A stretch of 14,367 nt of DNA, taken from assembly GCA_040414855.1 (NCBI GenBank), contig JBEDUQ010000026.1, forward strand, positions 1 through 14,367, read 5' to 3'. Positions 5,636 through 12,456 of this stretch are shown here, piece by piece (the stretch's first letter is position 1; every line of letters starts with the position of its first letter). Source of the DNA: DASVXQ01 sp040414855. Lineage in GTDB: Bacteria > Actinomycetota > CALGFH01. The position numbers were made by a program, and so were the translations under genes. The notes beneath the pieces were generated by a model. That model saw nothing but the letters and a program-made list of their open reading frames with translations. It was not told the DNA's origin and ran no database searches.

Positions 5636-6979
5636 ATGAGTATGGAACCGGACAGGTACTGGACCCCGGGCCATCCATTTGGCGACGACTATCCTGAGCC
5701 GCGTTCCGCCGAGCAGCTCGCCAGCGACCAGCGCGCGGTCCGCAGCCAGCTCGCCAACCTCGACCTGCGCGCCCAGGACGAGTCGATCCGGCGCGAGCTG
5801 GTGAGCCAAATCAAGAGGCGGCGGTCCCTTCGCGACGACCTGGTCCAGTTCGAGGAGATTCCCAGCCGCCGCGGCTACGACATGCTGGTCGCCAGAGGCG
5901 AGCTGCTGGTGCGCCGCGAGCACGCCGACAATCCGAACGTGGAGGGCTTCCTCGAGCCCTACGGATTCTTCCGGACGATCGTCGAGGAGCTGGACGGGCG
6001 GGTGGTGCGGTTCCGTCACGATGAGATCGACCCGCGGCGGCTCAACGACATCGCACGGTTCCTGCGCCGGCGCGGCGTCCAGGCTTCGCTCAACCACGTC
6101 GCGCCGCTCGGCCCGGTCGGCAAGGCGCTCTCGGGCCCGGAGCCCTCGGCGGGGTCGCGGGAGTTCTCGCCGATGCCCGAGACGCTCCAGGTCGCGGTCG
6201 TCGACAACGGCATCACCGCCGAGCAGCGCGCCGACGGCTGGCTCCAGGACCACGACGCGCCAAGGACTGGCGACAACGTCGACCCCCTGAACGACATCGC
6301 CCCGCCGTTCCTGGACTTCGCCGCGGGCCACGGCACCTCGGTCTGCGGTGTGATCCAGCAGGTGGACACCGGCGTCGGCATCCGGATGTACAGGGAGCTC
6401 GACGGCGACGGCTTCAGCGGTGAGCTCGGCGTCGCGGCGGGGATGGTGCGGGCGGTCCGCGACGGCGCCACGGTGCTCAACCTCTCCTTCGGCACCCAGA
6501 CGCTCGACGACCAGCTGCCGATCGGCATGCAGGCGGCGATCGAGATCATCGAGGAGGAGCACGGCGACGAGGTGGTGCTGGTCGCCGCCGCCGGCAACTT
6601 CGGCGACACGCGGCCCTGCTACCCCGCGGCCTTCCCGCAGGTCGTCGCGGTCGCCGGCCTGACCGCCGACGGCCTGCCGTCGAGCTGGTCGAGCCGTGGC
6701 TTCTGGGTGACCTGCTCGGCCGTGGCCGAGGGCATCCTGACCCCGTACGTCGAGGGCCAGGAGTCCTGGCTGGTCGACTGGCAGCCGGACACCTTCCCGG
6801 CGAACTCCTGGGCGCTGTGGTCGGGCACCTCGTTCGCGGCGCCGCAGGTGGTCGGCGCGATCGCCCGGATCTGCCAGGAGGACGGGGTCGCGCCGCGCGA
6901 GGCCCTGCGCCGGCTGCTGCGCCGCGGCAGGGTGATCCCCGACTTCGGTCGCGCGCTCGAGATCCTGCCGGGCACGTAG
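5636..6979 (+). CDS. Cytoplasmic subtilisin-like serine protease (S8 family)
   Basis: A 447-aa subtilase. The catalytic triad is complete: Asp in VAVVDNGIT (D190), His in GHGTSVCGV (H232) and Ser in SGTSFAAPQVVG (S399), with the oxyanion Asn in VAAAGNFGD (N321). About 180 residues precede the catalytic domain; they carry a charged helical stretch (SIRRELVSQIKRRRSLRDDL) and a mixed alpha/beta part (GYDMLVARGELLVRRE), but no signal peptide, so the enzyme probably acts inside the cell and this part may be a fused regulatory domain or an inhibitory propeptide. The ATG at 5636 has AGGGGGA about ten bases upstream; a second in-frame ATG lies six bases on. It is divergent from the CHAT gene, which suggests paired regulation and possibly a proteolytic cascade in which one protease activates the other. 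That link is inference; the enzyme class is not. Confidence 0.93.
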   Translation: MSMEPDRYWTPGHPFGDDYPEPRSAEQLASDQRAVRSQLANLDLRAQDESIRRELVSQIKRRRSLRDDLVQFEEIPSRRGYDMLVARGELLVRREHADNPNVEGFLEPYGFFRTIVEELDGRVVRFRHDEIDPRRLNDIARFLRRRGVQASLNHVAPLGPVGKALSGPEPSAGSREFSPMPETLQVAVVDNGITAEQRADGWLQDHDAPRTGDNVDPLNDIAPPFLDFAAGHGTSVCGVIQQVDTGVGIRMYRELDGDGFSGELGVAAGMVRAVRDGATVLNLSFGTQTLDDQLPIGMQAAIEIIEEEHGDEVVLVAAAGNFGDTRPCYPAAFPQVVAVAGLTADGLPSSWSSRGFWVTCSAVAEGILTPYVEGQESWLVDWQPDTFPANSWALWSGTSFAAPQVVGAIARICQEDGVAPREALRRLLRRGRVIPDFGRALEILPGT

Positions 6980-6993
6980 GGCCCAGGGCCGGG

Positions 6994-7021
6994 GGGCCGG
7001 GGGCTCGGTACCGCCCGGCCC
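6994..7021. terminator. GC-rich hairpin between convergent genes
   Basis: GGGCCGGG (6994-7001) pairs with CCCGGCCC (7014-7021) around a 12-base loop, in the 58-base gap between the stop codons of the S8 protease gene (6979) and the DUF1906 gene (7038). Position and symmetry suggest a bidirectional terminator; there is no T tract. Confidence 0.5.
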
Positions 7022-7037
7022 GCGCCCGCCCCCGGCG

Positions 7038-8015
7038 TCAGGTGATCGCGACCGCGGTGCCGCCCTTGACGGTCCAGCCGGACCAGCCGTTGGCCGGCCG
7101 GTAGTACGCCTCGTAGAGGCGGGTGCCGCTGCGCGCGAACACGTGGATGTCGTTGTTGTACCTGACCGCGCTCGGCGTGCCCGCGATCGACAGGCCGCCG
7201 CGGGTCGCCCACGGCTGCCAGCCGAGCCCTGGGAGGTAGGCCAGCTCGGCCAGACGCTGGTCCGAGCCGCGCACGAACACGTGGATCTCGGTCCCGTAGA
7301 TCATCGCGGCCGGGTCGCCCGCGATCGCCTTGCCGCCGTGCGAGGACCACCCCGACCAACCCTTCGCCGGCCGGTAATAGATCTCGTACAGGGTCCCGTT
7401 GCTGCCGCGCGCGAACAGGTTGAAGCCGCCGCTGAAGGGCACCGCCGAGGGGTTGCCGGCCATGGTCACGCCGGCGTGCGACGCCCAGGCCGACCAGCCC
7501 TGCCCCGACCGGTAGGCGATCTCCCACAGACGCGAGCTGGCACCGCGCGCCATCACGTGGATCTCCGAGCCCGACCCGAGCGAGAGCGCCACCGGGTCGC
7601 CGACGACCGAGGCGCCCCCGTGCGCGTTCCAGCGCGACCAGCCCGATGCGGACCGGTAATACAGCTCGTAGAGCCGGCTGTCGGTGCCGCGGGCGAACAC
7701 GTTGACTCCCGTGCTGTAGGTCACCACCGCCGGGTCTCCGGCGATCGCCCTGCCGCCGTGCGAGCGCCAGCTGGACCAGCCGCTGGACGGGCGGTAGTAG
7801 ATCTCGTAGAGGGTCCCGTTCGTGCCGCGCACGTAGACGTTGAACCCGGCGCCGAACGGCACCACGACCGGGTTCCCCGCGATCGAGACGCCGGGGCGCG
7901 CCGTCCAGCTCGACCAGCCGGCACCTGGCTTGAAGAAGGTCTCGTAGAGCCGGCTGTCGGTCCCGCGGGCGAAGGCGTGGATCTCGGTGCCGAGCGTGAC
8001 GACCTGGTCGCCGGA
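7038..8015 (-). repeat. Seven degenerate ~138-bp repeats encoding propeller blades
   Basis: Seven successive units of 44-49 codons run from residue 428 to the stop codon. Each has a hydrophobic strand (EIHVFARG/FNVYVRG), LYE(I/L/A)YY, GWSxW and a G(N/D/T)P end. Units 2 and 5 are the most alike. The last unit runs into the C-terminus, so the propeller closes exactly at seven blades. Confidence 0.85.
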
Positions 8016-9296
8016 GGTCACCGGCGGCACCGGGACCGGCTCGGGCGCTCCCGCGGCCACGTCCAGGTAGTCGTTGTCGATGTTGATCTTCACGCCGCCG
8101 TAGGTCTCGTCATGGTCGCCCTGGTACTGCTTGAGGCGCTGGTGGTTCGGCCAGAACGTGGAGGGGATGACCACGTCGGCGGTATTCGCCACGCCGTCCC
8201 AGCGGGCGGTCCAGACGTGGTCCGGGTGGACGAAGCCGGGGCTGTCGTAGACGCCGACCAGGTCCTTGATGCCGGAGTTCGCGCTCGAGTACACGCCGGA
8301 CAGGTAGGCCAGCTCGTGCAGCCGACTGGTCCAGTTGCTGAGGAATGTCAGCACGGCCTGGCGGCAGGCGGCGTCGTCGGTCGCGTATGCCTCAATGTCG
8401 AAGTAGATGGCGCTGCCGGTCCCGATGCCGAGGAGGCCTGCATTCGTGACCGCGTCGTCGGCGGCCGCCCGGCCCTGCGCGGCCGCGTTGGGCGGGTCGA
8501 TCCTCCCGGACTTCGTGCTGTTGGTGCAGGGAGCCTGCAACCCGACGTAGGTCGGGATCAGCTTCCAGCCCGCGGTGGTCTGCTCGCTCACCCACGACGC
8601 CGTCAGGTTCGGCTGGGCGCACCCGCGGTTCACCCCGCCGATGTAGACGCCGACCGCGCGGTACGGCGAGCCCGTCAGCCATGCCTGCATGTCCGTCGAC
8701 GACGGCGCGGTGCACGCGTCGAAGCCCCTGCCGTTGAAGGTCCCCGGCGTGATCACGGAGGCCGTCGCGAGCGAAGGCGCGACCTGCGGGGCGGCCTGCG
8801 CGCCGGCCACAAGCGTTGCGCTGTCGAGCACGTCGTTGACGGCGGCGCGGTCGTTCCCGTACGAGGCGGTGACCAGCACGCCGGCCGCGGTCACCCCGAG
8901 GGTCGCCTGGTGCCCGGTGTCGTCGGGGACGCTGGCGGCCGCCTTGCCGCGCGGCGCCCAGACCGTGTCCTGCCTCACCCGGGCTTTGGACACGTGGTCG
9001 AGCGGCTCCAGCAGCAGCGCCTCGGTGCGACCGACGACGTCGACAGGGCACGAGGGCGACGGTCCAGGGTGGCCCAGGTAGACGGCATGGACGTCGAACC
9101 GCACACAGGCCTTCGGGTCCTTGGCGAGGTCGACGACCGACCACGAGGCCGGCACCTCGATGCGGTACCCCCGGTAGGTCACCGTTTTCGTCGCCTTGGC
9201 CGAGGCCACACCGACCGAGACCATCAGCGCCGCCACCCCGGCGAGCACCAGAGCGACCGCAACCCACCGAACCGTGCTTCTCCGACGTGCATGCAT
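7038..9296 (-). CDS. Secreted DUF1906 (Rv2525c-like) hydrolase-like protein with PLL-type beta-propeller
   Basis: A 752-aa exported protein. It starts at the ATG 9294-9296 (a longer frame to 9371 adds 25 residues before the signal peptide): basic MHARRR, a hydrophobic core about 11-30 and an ASA cleavage site near 33. Residues about 36-165 are an unrecognised beta-rich domain with YRGYRIEVPASWSVV. Residues about 190-412 are a DUF1906 glycoside-hydrolase-like TIM barrel: GRGFDACTAPS at its first strand, YIGG, and FDIEAY with acidic D300/E302, as in GH25-like enzymes. Residues about 428-752 hold seven repeats of about 46 aa with GWSxW and LYExYYRP motifs, the DUF346/PLL type of seven-bladed sugar-binding propeller. 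It probably binds and perhaps cuts cell-wall or extracellular glycans. The ribosome site (GGGTGGG) is modest. It is downstream of the 9391-9897 gene on the same strand. Confidence 0.88.
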   Translation of the reverse strand: MHARRRSTVRWVAVALVLAGVAALMVSVGVASAKATKTVTYRGYRIEVPASWSVVDLAKDPKACVRFDVHAVYLGHPGPSPSCPVDVVGRTEALLLEPLDHVSKARVRQDTVWAPRGKAAASVPDDTGHQATLGVTAAGVLVTASYGNDRAAVNDVLDSATLVAGAQAAPQVAPSLATASVITPGTFNGRGFDACTAPSSTDMQAWLTGSPYRAVGVYIGGVNRGCAQPNLTASWVSEQTTAGWKLIPTYVGLQAPCTNSTKSGRIDPPNAAAQGRAAADDAVTNAGLLGIGTGSAIYFDIEAYATDDAACRQAVLTFLSNWTSRLHELAYLSGVYSSANSGIKDLVGVYDSPGFVHPDHVWTARWDGVANTADVVIPSTFWPNHQRLKQYQGDHDETYGGVKINIDNDYLDVAAGAPEPVPVPPVTSGDQVVTLGTEIHAFARGTDSRLYETFFKPGAGWSSWTARPGVSIAGNPVVVPFGAGFNVYVRGTNGTLYEIYYRPSSGWSSWRSHGGRAIAGDPAVVTYSTGVNVFARGTDSRLYELYYRSASGWSRWNAHGGASVVGDPVALSLGSGSEIHVMARGASSRLWEIAYRSGQGWSAWASHAGVTMAGNPSAVPFSGGFNLFARGSNGTLYEIYYRPAKGWSGWSSHGGKAIAGDPAAMIYGTEIHVFVRGSDQRLAELAYLPGLGWQPWATRGGLSIAGTPSAVRYNNDIHVFARSGTRLYEAYYRPANGWSGWTVKGGTAVAIT

Positions 9297-9328
9297 GCCA
9301 AACCCACCCTTGTTCGCGGAAGGCCGGC

Positions 9329-9334
9329 ATCCTA
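9329..9334 (-). promoter_or_regulatory. Possible -10 box of the DUF1906 gene
   Basis: On the - strand these bases read TAGGAT, the preferred actinobacterial vegetative -10 form, about 33 bases before the ATG at 9296. No TTGACA-like -35 is seen 16-18 bases upstream. If used, the DUF1906 gene would have its own promoter inside the 94-base gap after the upstream gene. Confidence 0.35.
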
Positions 9335-9390
9335 CACGGATCGCGACGACACTTCCTCTTTTCCAGGGCACCGCTGGGCGAAAGAAGCTT

Positions 9391-9897
9391 TCAGATGGCG
9401 ATCCAGGCGGTCACCACAGGGCCGCCGGCGACGCCGTCACCAGCGGGTTCGCAGCGCAGCGAGGCCGGTCCTGGTGCGAGGTCGTCGGCACGGAAGCGGC
9501 CCAGCTCGTCGGCGTCGACCTGAATGGCGCCGCCTCTGTAACGGACCGTGACGGTCGCTCGACCGGGCGGGACCAACTGCCCGATCAGCCGCCTCCGGTC
9601 GCCGACGACGGTCACCTCGACCTCGACGGTGAGGCCGGGCGCCTCGAAGGTGAACGACCTCGGGCCGTCGGCGGCCCGCACCCCGGCGAGCGGGCGGTCG
9701 AGCGGCGAGTCATCGGCCAGCGCGGCCAACTCGGCGTCAAGGCTTCGCAGCTCCCAGGCGGCCCTGGCGTCGCGGAGGACCTCGGGCGGCACCGGGTCGA
9801 GCCTGGCGATCAACGCCGCGAGATCACGGTGGAGCCGCTCGGCCCAGCCGTCGCCGGTGTCCCGCCCCGGTCCGGTGATGGCGTCCTCCTTGGCCAC
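9391..9897 (-). CDS. Paralogue of the sigma-linked partner protein (orphan copy)
   Basis: A 168-aa soluble protein that aligns along its length with the 156-aa product of 1955-2425. Shared segments include LDAELAAL/VDEELAAL, RPLAGVR, FEAPGLTVEVEVT/FEAPDVTIEVEVT, LIGQLVPP/VLGQLVPP, VDADELGRF/VEADELGRF and VTAWI/ATEWV at the end. The N-terminal third is helical and charged; the rest is predicted beta-sandwich. The GTG start at 9895-9897 has AGGAG seven bases upstream. Unlike its relative it has no sigma gene next to it: upstream is a divergent molybdoenzyme operon and downstream, 94 bases on, the DUF1906 gene. It may act on the same sigma factor in competition with the first copy, or be a remnant of a second module. 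Function unknown. Confidence 0.8.
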   Translation of the reverse strand: MAKEDAITGPGRDTGDGWAERLHRDLAALIARLDPVPPEVLRDARAAWELRSLDAELAALADDSPLDRPLAGVRAADGPRSFTFEAPGLTVEVEVTVVGDRRRLIGQLVPPGRATVTVRYRGGAIQVDADELGRFRADDLAPGPASLRCEPAGDGVAGGPVVTAWIAI

Positions 9898-9949
9898 GTC
9901 GCCGCTCCTGTCGGTCGCTCGATCATGAGAGCGGTGGCGGCGGCCCGGT

Positions 9950-10013
9950 GATACGTCGAGAAGTGACGGCGGCGACCCATCGATACGTCGAGACGTCGAT
10001 ACGTCGAGACGTC
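9950..10013. repeat. Phased 16-bp dyad repeats, possible operator array
   Basis: GATACGTCGAGACGTC occurs twice in perfect tandem (9982-9997, 9998-10013), and a partial copy, GATACGTCGAGA, starts at 9950, exactly two periods earlier. Each full unit contains the inverted repeat ACGTC-GA-GACGT (9985-9996, 10001-10012). The array lies between the GTG of the 9391-9897 gene and the ATG of the molybdoenzyme operon, the usual place for an operator shared by divergent genes. No regulator gene is in the window. Confidence 0.6.
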
Positions 10014-10124
10014 GCCGTGGCGACTCGACTCCAGCGATCGGTCACGGCGTCCGAGGCTTGTTGCGAGGCAAGCGCCGGGCGAAGATCCTGGCCGTACACC
10101 TGGGACGACCAGGAAGGGGGAACG

Positions 10125-10724
10125 ATGGGCATCGTGTCACGCGGGTTCGGCAGGCGGCGTGACCGGCCGAGCGCCAACCTGCCACCCGGCCAGTATCTGG
10201 TCGAGGATTTCCCGGTCCTCTCGGCCGGTCCGACGCCACGGATCGACCTCGCCGACTGGGAGTTCACCATCACCAACGAGTCGGGCGACGTGAAGCGCTG
10301 GGATTGGCCCGCCTTCCAGGCGCTGGAGTCCGAGTCGATCACCAAGGACATCCATTGCGTGACCAAATGGTCGAAGCTGGGCACGCCTTGGGAGGGCGTC
10401 TCGCTGGATACCCTGCTCGCCGACGTGGACACCAGCGCCAGCTACGCTCTGACCAGCTCGTACGGCGGCTACACCAGCAACCTGCCGCTCGAGGACCTGA
10501 TGGACGGACAGGCGTGGATCGCGTACCGGTTCGACGGCGAGGACCTCGAGCCCGAGCACGGCGGTCCGGCGCGACTGCTGGTGCCGCACCTGTACTTCTG
10601 GAAGAGCGCCAAGTGGGTGCGCGGCATCCGCCTGATGGACCAGGACGAGCCCGGCTTCTGGGAGAGCCTGGGCTATCACAACTACGGTGACCCATGGCGC
10701 GAGCAGCGGTACTGGGGCGACTGA
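10125..10724 (+). CDS. Sulfite-oxidase-like molybdopterin oxidoreductase
   Basis: A 199-aa protein of the sulfite oxidase/MsrP (YedY) molybdopterin-binding fold. The likely molybdenum-ligand Cys is in DIHCVTKWSKLGTPWEGV (C78), followed by SYGGYTSNLPLEDL, EHGGPARLLVPHLYFWKSAKWV and a C-terminal FWESLGYHNYGDPW, the family's usual landmarks. There is no Tat signal, no haem domain and no dimerisation domain, so it is the short cytoplasmic type. The ATG at 10125 has AGGAAGGGGG just upstream; an in-frame extension back to 9948 would read through the dyad repeats and lacks a ribosome site. The next gene, a flavin reductase, overlaps its end by 31 bases, so they likely form an electron-transfer pair. 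The substrate is not known; an oxidised sulfur compound or similar oxo-acceptor is plausible from the family. Confidence 0.9.
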   Translation: MGIVSRGFGRRRDRPSANLPPGQYLVEDFPVLSAGPTPRIDLADWEFTITNESGDVKRWDWPAFQALESESITKDIHCVTKWSKLGTPWEGVSLDTLLADVDTSASYALTSSYGGYTSNLPLEDLMDGQAWIAYRFDGEDLEPEHGGPARLLVPHLYFWKSAKWVRGIRLMDQDEPGFWESLGYHNYGDPWREQRYWGD

Positions 10725-11443
10725 CCTGGCGGGTCGGCCGGGTGGTCGAGGTGCGGGACGAGTCCGAGACCGCGCGGACGATCGCCCTCGAGGTCCCCGA
10801 GTGGCCCGGCCACCTCGCCGGACAGCACGTCGACGTGCGCCTGACCGCCGAGGACGGGTACTCGGCCCAGCGCAGCTACTCGATCGCCTCGCGCCCAGCC
10901 AATCAGCACCTCGAACTGACCGTCCAGCGGCTGGCCGACGGCGAGGTCTCGCCGTACCTGACCCAGGTGCTGATGGCCAGTGACCAGTTGGAGCTGCGCG
11001 GCCCGATCGGCGGCTGGTTCGTGTGGCGCCCGGTGGACCAGACGCCGACCATGCTGGTGGGCGGCGGCTCTGGGGTGGTCCCGCTGATGGCGATGGTGCG
11101 CCAGCGGATCGCCGAGGGCCTCTCGACCCCGATGCGGATGGTCTACTCGACGCGGTCGCCCGAGACGGTCCTGTACGGCGAAGAGTTGCGCGCCGCGGCG
11201 AACCTGGACCCGCAACTGCGCATCGACCTCACCTACACCCGCGAGGCGCCGCCCGGCTGGCGGGGGCGGGTCGGGCGACTGGACTCCGCCCAGCTCGCCG
11301 AGCTGACCTGGCCGGCCAGCGCCGCGCCGAACACGTTCGTGTGCGGCCCGACCGGGTTCGTCGAGGCGGTCGCCGACATGCTCGTCGACCAGGGCCACGA
11401 CGCCCGGCGAATCAAGACCGAGCGCTTCGGGCCGAGCGGCTGA
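10694..11443 (+). CDS. FAD/NAD(P)H-dependent ferredoxin-reductase-type oxidoreductase
   Basis: A 249-aa FNR-family flavoprotein. An N-terminal FAD-binding beta-barrel (about 10-110) carries the RSYSIAS motif (R60-S66) that grips the flavin; the C-terminal nucleotide-binding domain (about 115-249) carries GGGSGVVPL (123-131) and VCGPTGFV (216-223), and the chain ends ERFGPSG. No 2Fe-2S ferredoxin domain is fused and only one Cys (C217) is present, so it passes electrons from NAD(P)H via FAD alone. The ATG at 10694 lies inside the end of the preceding molybdoenzyme gene (31-base overlap), which points to translational coupling. It probably feeds the molybdoenzyme. The pairing of such reductases with short sulfite-oxidase-like proteins is familiar in actinobacteria; the partnership here rests on the gene overlap. 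Confidence 0.9.
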   Translation: MARAAVLGRLTWRVGRVVEVRDESETARTIALEVPEWPGHLAGQHVDVRLTAEDGYSAQRSYSIASRPANQHLELTVQRLADGEVSPYLTQVLMASDQLELRGPIGGWFVWRPVDQTPTMLVGGGSGVVPLMAMVRQRIAEGLSTPMRMVYSTRSPETVLYGEELRAAANLDPQLRIDLTYTREAPPGWRGRVGRLDSAQLAELTWPASAAPNTFVCGPTGFVEAVADMLVDQGHDARRIKTERFGPSG

Positions 11444-11526
11444 CCGGCCCCACGGCCGGGCCGACCGGCCAAACTGCCGGGTCGACCGCGCAACCCGGAC
11501 GCAACCGGATGGAACGGAGGCTTGCA

Positions 11527-11796
11527 ATGGAGACCTGGCTCGACGGCAACGCCATGGGCGGTCCCATGCGCGACCTGTTCAGCGTCGACGTCACCGGCGC
11601 GATGACCAAGTGCGCCACCTGCGGGATGGTCGGCGCGCTGGCGCAGACACGGCTGTTCGAGCACGCTCCCGGCATGGTCGCGCGCTGCCCGAACTGCGAC
11701 TCGGTCATGATGCGGATGGTCAGGGGACCGGGGCGGGCCTGGATCGACCTCCAGGGGATGTCCTACCTCCAGCTCCCCATGCCCGACGAGGTCTGA
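11527..11796 (+). CDS. Small zinc-ribbon protein (DUF6510-like)
   Basis: An 89-aa protein with two CxxC knuckles, KCATCG (C29, C32) and RCPNCD (C54, C57), which should bind one zinc as a ribbon. It begins METWLDGNAMGGPMRDLF and has a C-terminal strand-rich part (GRAWIDLQGMSYLQLP). Length, layout and position after a sulfite-oxidase-like gene and its reductase match the DUF6510 family as I recall it. The ATG at 11527 has GGAGG six bases upstream; 83 bases separate it from the reductase stop, so it is probably the third gene of the operon. It may help assemble or dock the redox pair, but this is not shown. Confidence 0.82.
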   Translation: METWLDGNAMGGPMRDLFSVDVTGAMTKCATCGMVGALAQTRLFEHAPGMVARCPNCDSVMMRMVRGPGRAWIDLQGMSYLQLPMPDEV

Positions 11797-11815
11797 GCCG
11801 CTCGGGGCCGAAGCG

Positions 11816-11871
11816 GGCCGGGCCGAGCCGAGGCGCGCCGGGACCCCGGGCGGGGGGAAATCGGCCCGGCC
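11816..11871. terminator. Long-loop GC inverted repeat between convergent genes
   Basis: An 11-bp perfect inverted repeat (11816-11826 with 11861-11871, core GCCGGGCCGA) around a 34-base loop, in the 132-base gap between the zinc-ribbon gene (ends 11796) and the YbjQ-family gene (ends 11929). It probably ends one or both transcripts; there is no T tract. Confidence 0.4.
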
Positions 11872-11928
11872 GGGCGGCCGGGCGCGGGCGCGGCGGGCCC
11901 ACATACCGCCGGCCGCTGGCGCCGGCGC

Positions 11929-12276
11929 TCAGCCCTGCCGGACCACGGCGGCGGTGCCGTAGGCGATGATCTCGGCGAGCCCGTTGCCGAGGTCGGACGA
12001 GTCGAAGCGCACCCCGAGCACCGCGTTGGCGCCGAGGTCGCGCGCGTGCTGGATCAACCGCTCCAGCGCGGTGTGGCGGGCCTGGTCGACCACCGAGCTG
12101 AACTCCTGCACCTCGCCGGCCCGCAGCGACCGCAACCCCCCGGTCAAGCCCTTGGTCAGCCCGACACTACGCACGATCAGGCCCCATGACAGCCCGAGCG
12201 TCCGCTCGACCGTGTAGCCGGGAAGCTCGAAGGTGGTCGAGGTCGGAAGGGACTCGGCGTTCGGGTCACCGCTCAT
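11929..12276 (-). CDS. YbjQ-family (UPF0145, DUF74) protein
   Basis: A 115-aa cytoplasmic protein of the YbjQ/UPF0145 family, sometimes called a heavy-metal-binding domain. Landmarks are the first strand pair (FELPGYTVERTLGLSWGL), the IVRSVG strand, a helix with REx-like residues (DQARHTALERLIQHARDLGA), NAVLGVRFDSSD and the closing IIAYGTAAVV. Family members form ring-like pentamers; their function is not settled. The ATG at 12276 has AGAGGAG six bases upstream. It is divergent from ppk2 (180-base gap) and convergent with the zinc-ribbon gene, so it appears to be a single-gene unit. Confidence 0.88.
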   Translation of the reverse strand: MSGDPNAESLPTSTTFELPGYTVERTLGLSWGLIVRSVGLTKGLTGGLRSLRAGEVQEFSSVVDQARHTALERLIQHARDLGANAVLGVRFDSSDLGNGLAEIIAYGTAAVVRQG

Positions 12277-12456
12277 TGGGGACTCCTCTCGTTCGGTCCG
12301 GCGCTTCTCCCAACGCTACCCCGCCGCGACCTCGCGCGCGGCGCGCGCGGAGTGCTGGTCGCGGGCACGGCGACGGCTTAGGCTCGGGTTCGGGAACGTT
12401 CGGCTGGCACAGGCGCCGCGAGCGGTTGGTCCGGACCCGGGGGATTGGAGCCGAGC

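Noticed and set aside
2880..5639. Very long open frame on the + strand opposite the CHAT gene
   Set aside because: Its translation is Arg/Gly/Pro/Gln-rich with no domain and no ribosome site; it mirrors a gene with intact TPR and CHAT motifs, a usual artefact of high-GC DNA.
5684..5707. GGAA-N16-CGTC on the - strand as an ECF promoter of CHAT
   Set aside because: It lies about 120 bases upstream of the CHAT ATG within the S8 coding sequence and its -10 is imperfect; likely chance in GC-rich DNA.
312..6979. Type III-E CRISPR (Craspase) locus or a prophage
   Set aside because: CHAT and a sigma factor are present, but there is no gRAMP/Cas7-11, Csx30/31 or repeat array; and beside the holin- and endolysin-like genes there are no phage structural, terminase or integrase genes in the window.
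7143..9551. Very long open frame on the + strand opposite the DUF1906 gene
   Set aside because: It is the low-complexity shadow of a gene with a signal peptide, a DUF1906 domain and seven clear repeats.
9950..10013. Short CRISPR-like array
   Set aside because: Units of 16 bp are directly tandem with no unique spacers and no cas genes.
9948..10124. N-terminal extension of the molybdoenzyme (59 residues)
   Set aside because: It would translate the dyad repeats, has no ribosome site and is not a Tat or other targeting signal; the ATG at 10125 has a good one.
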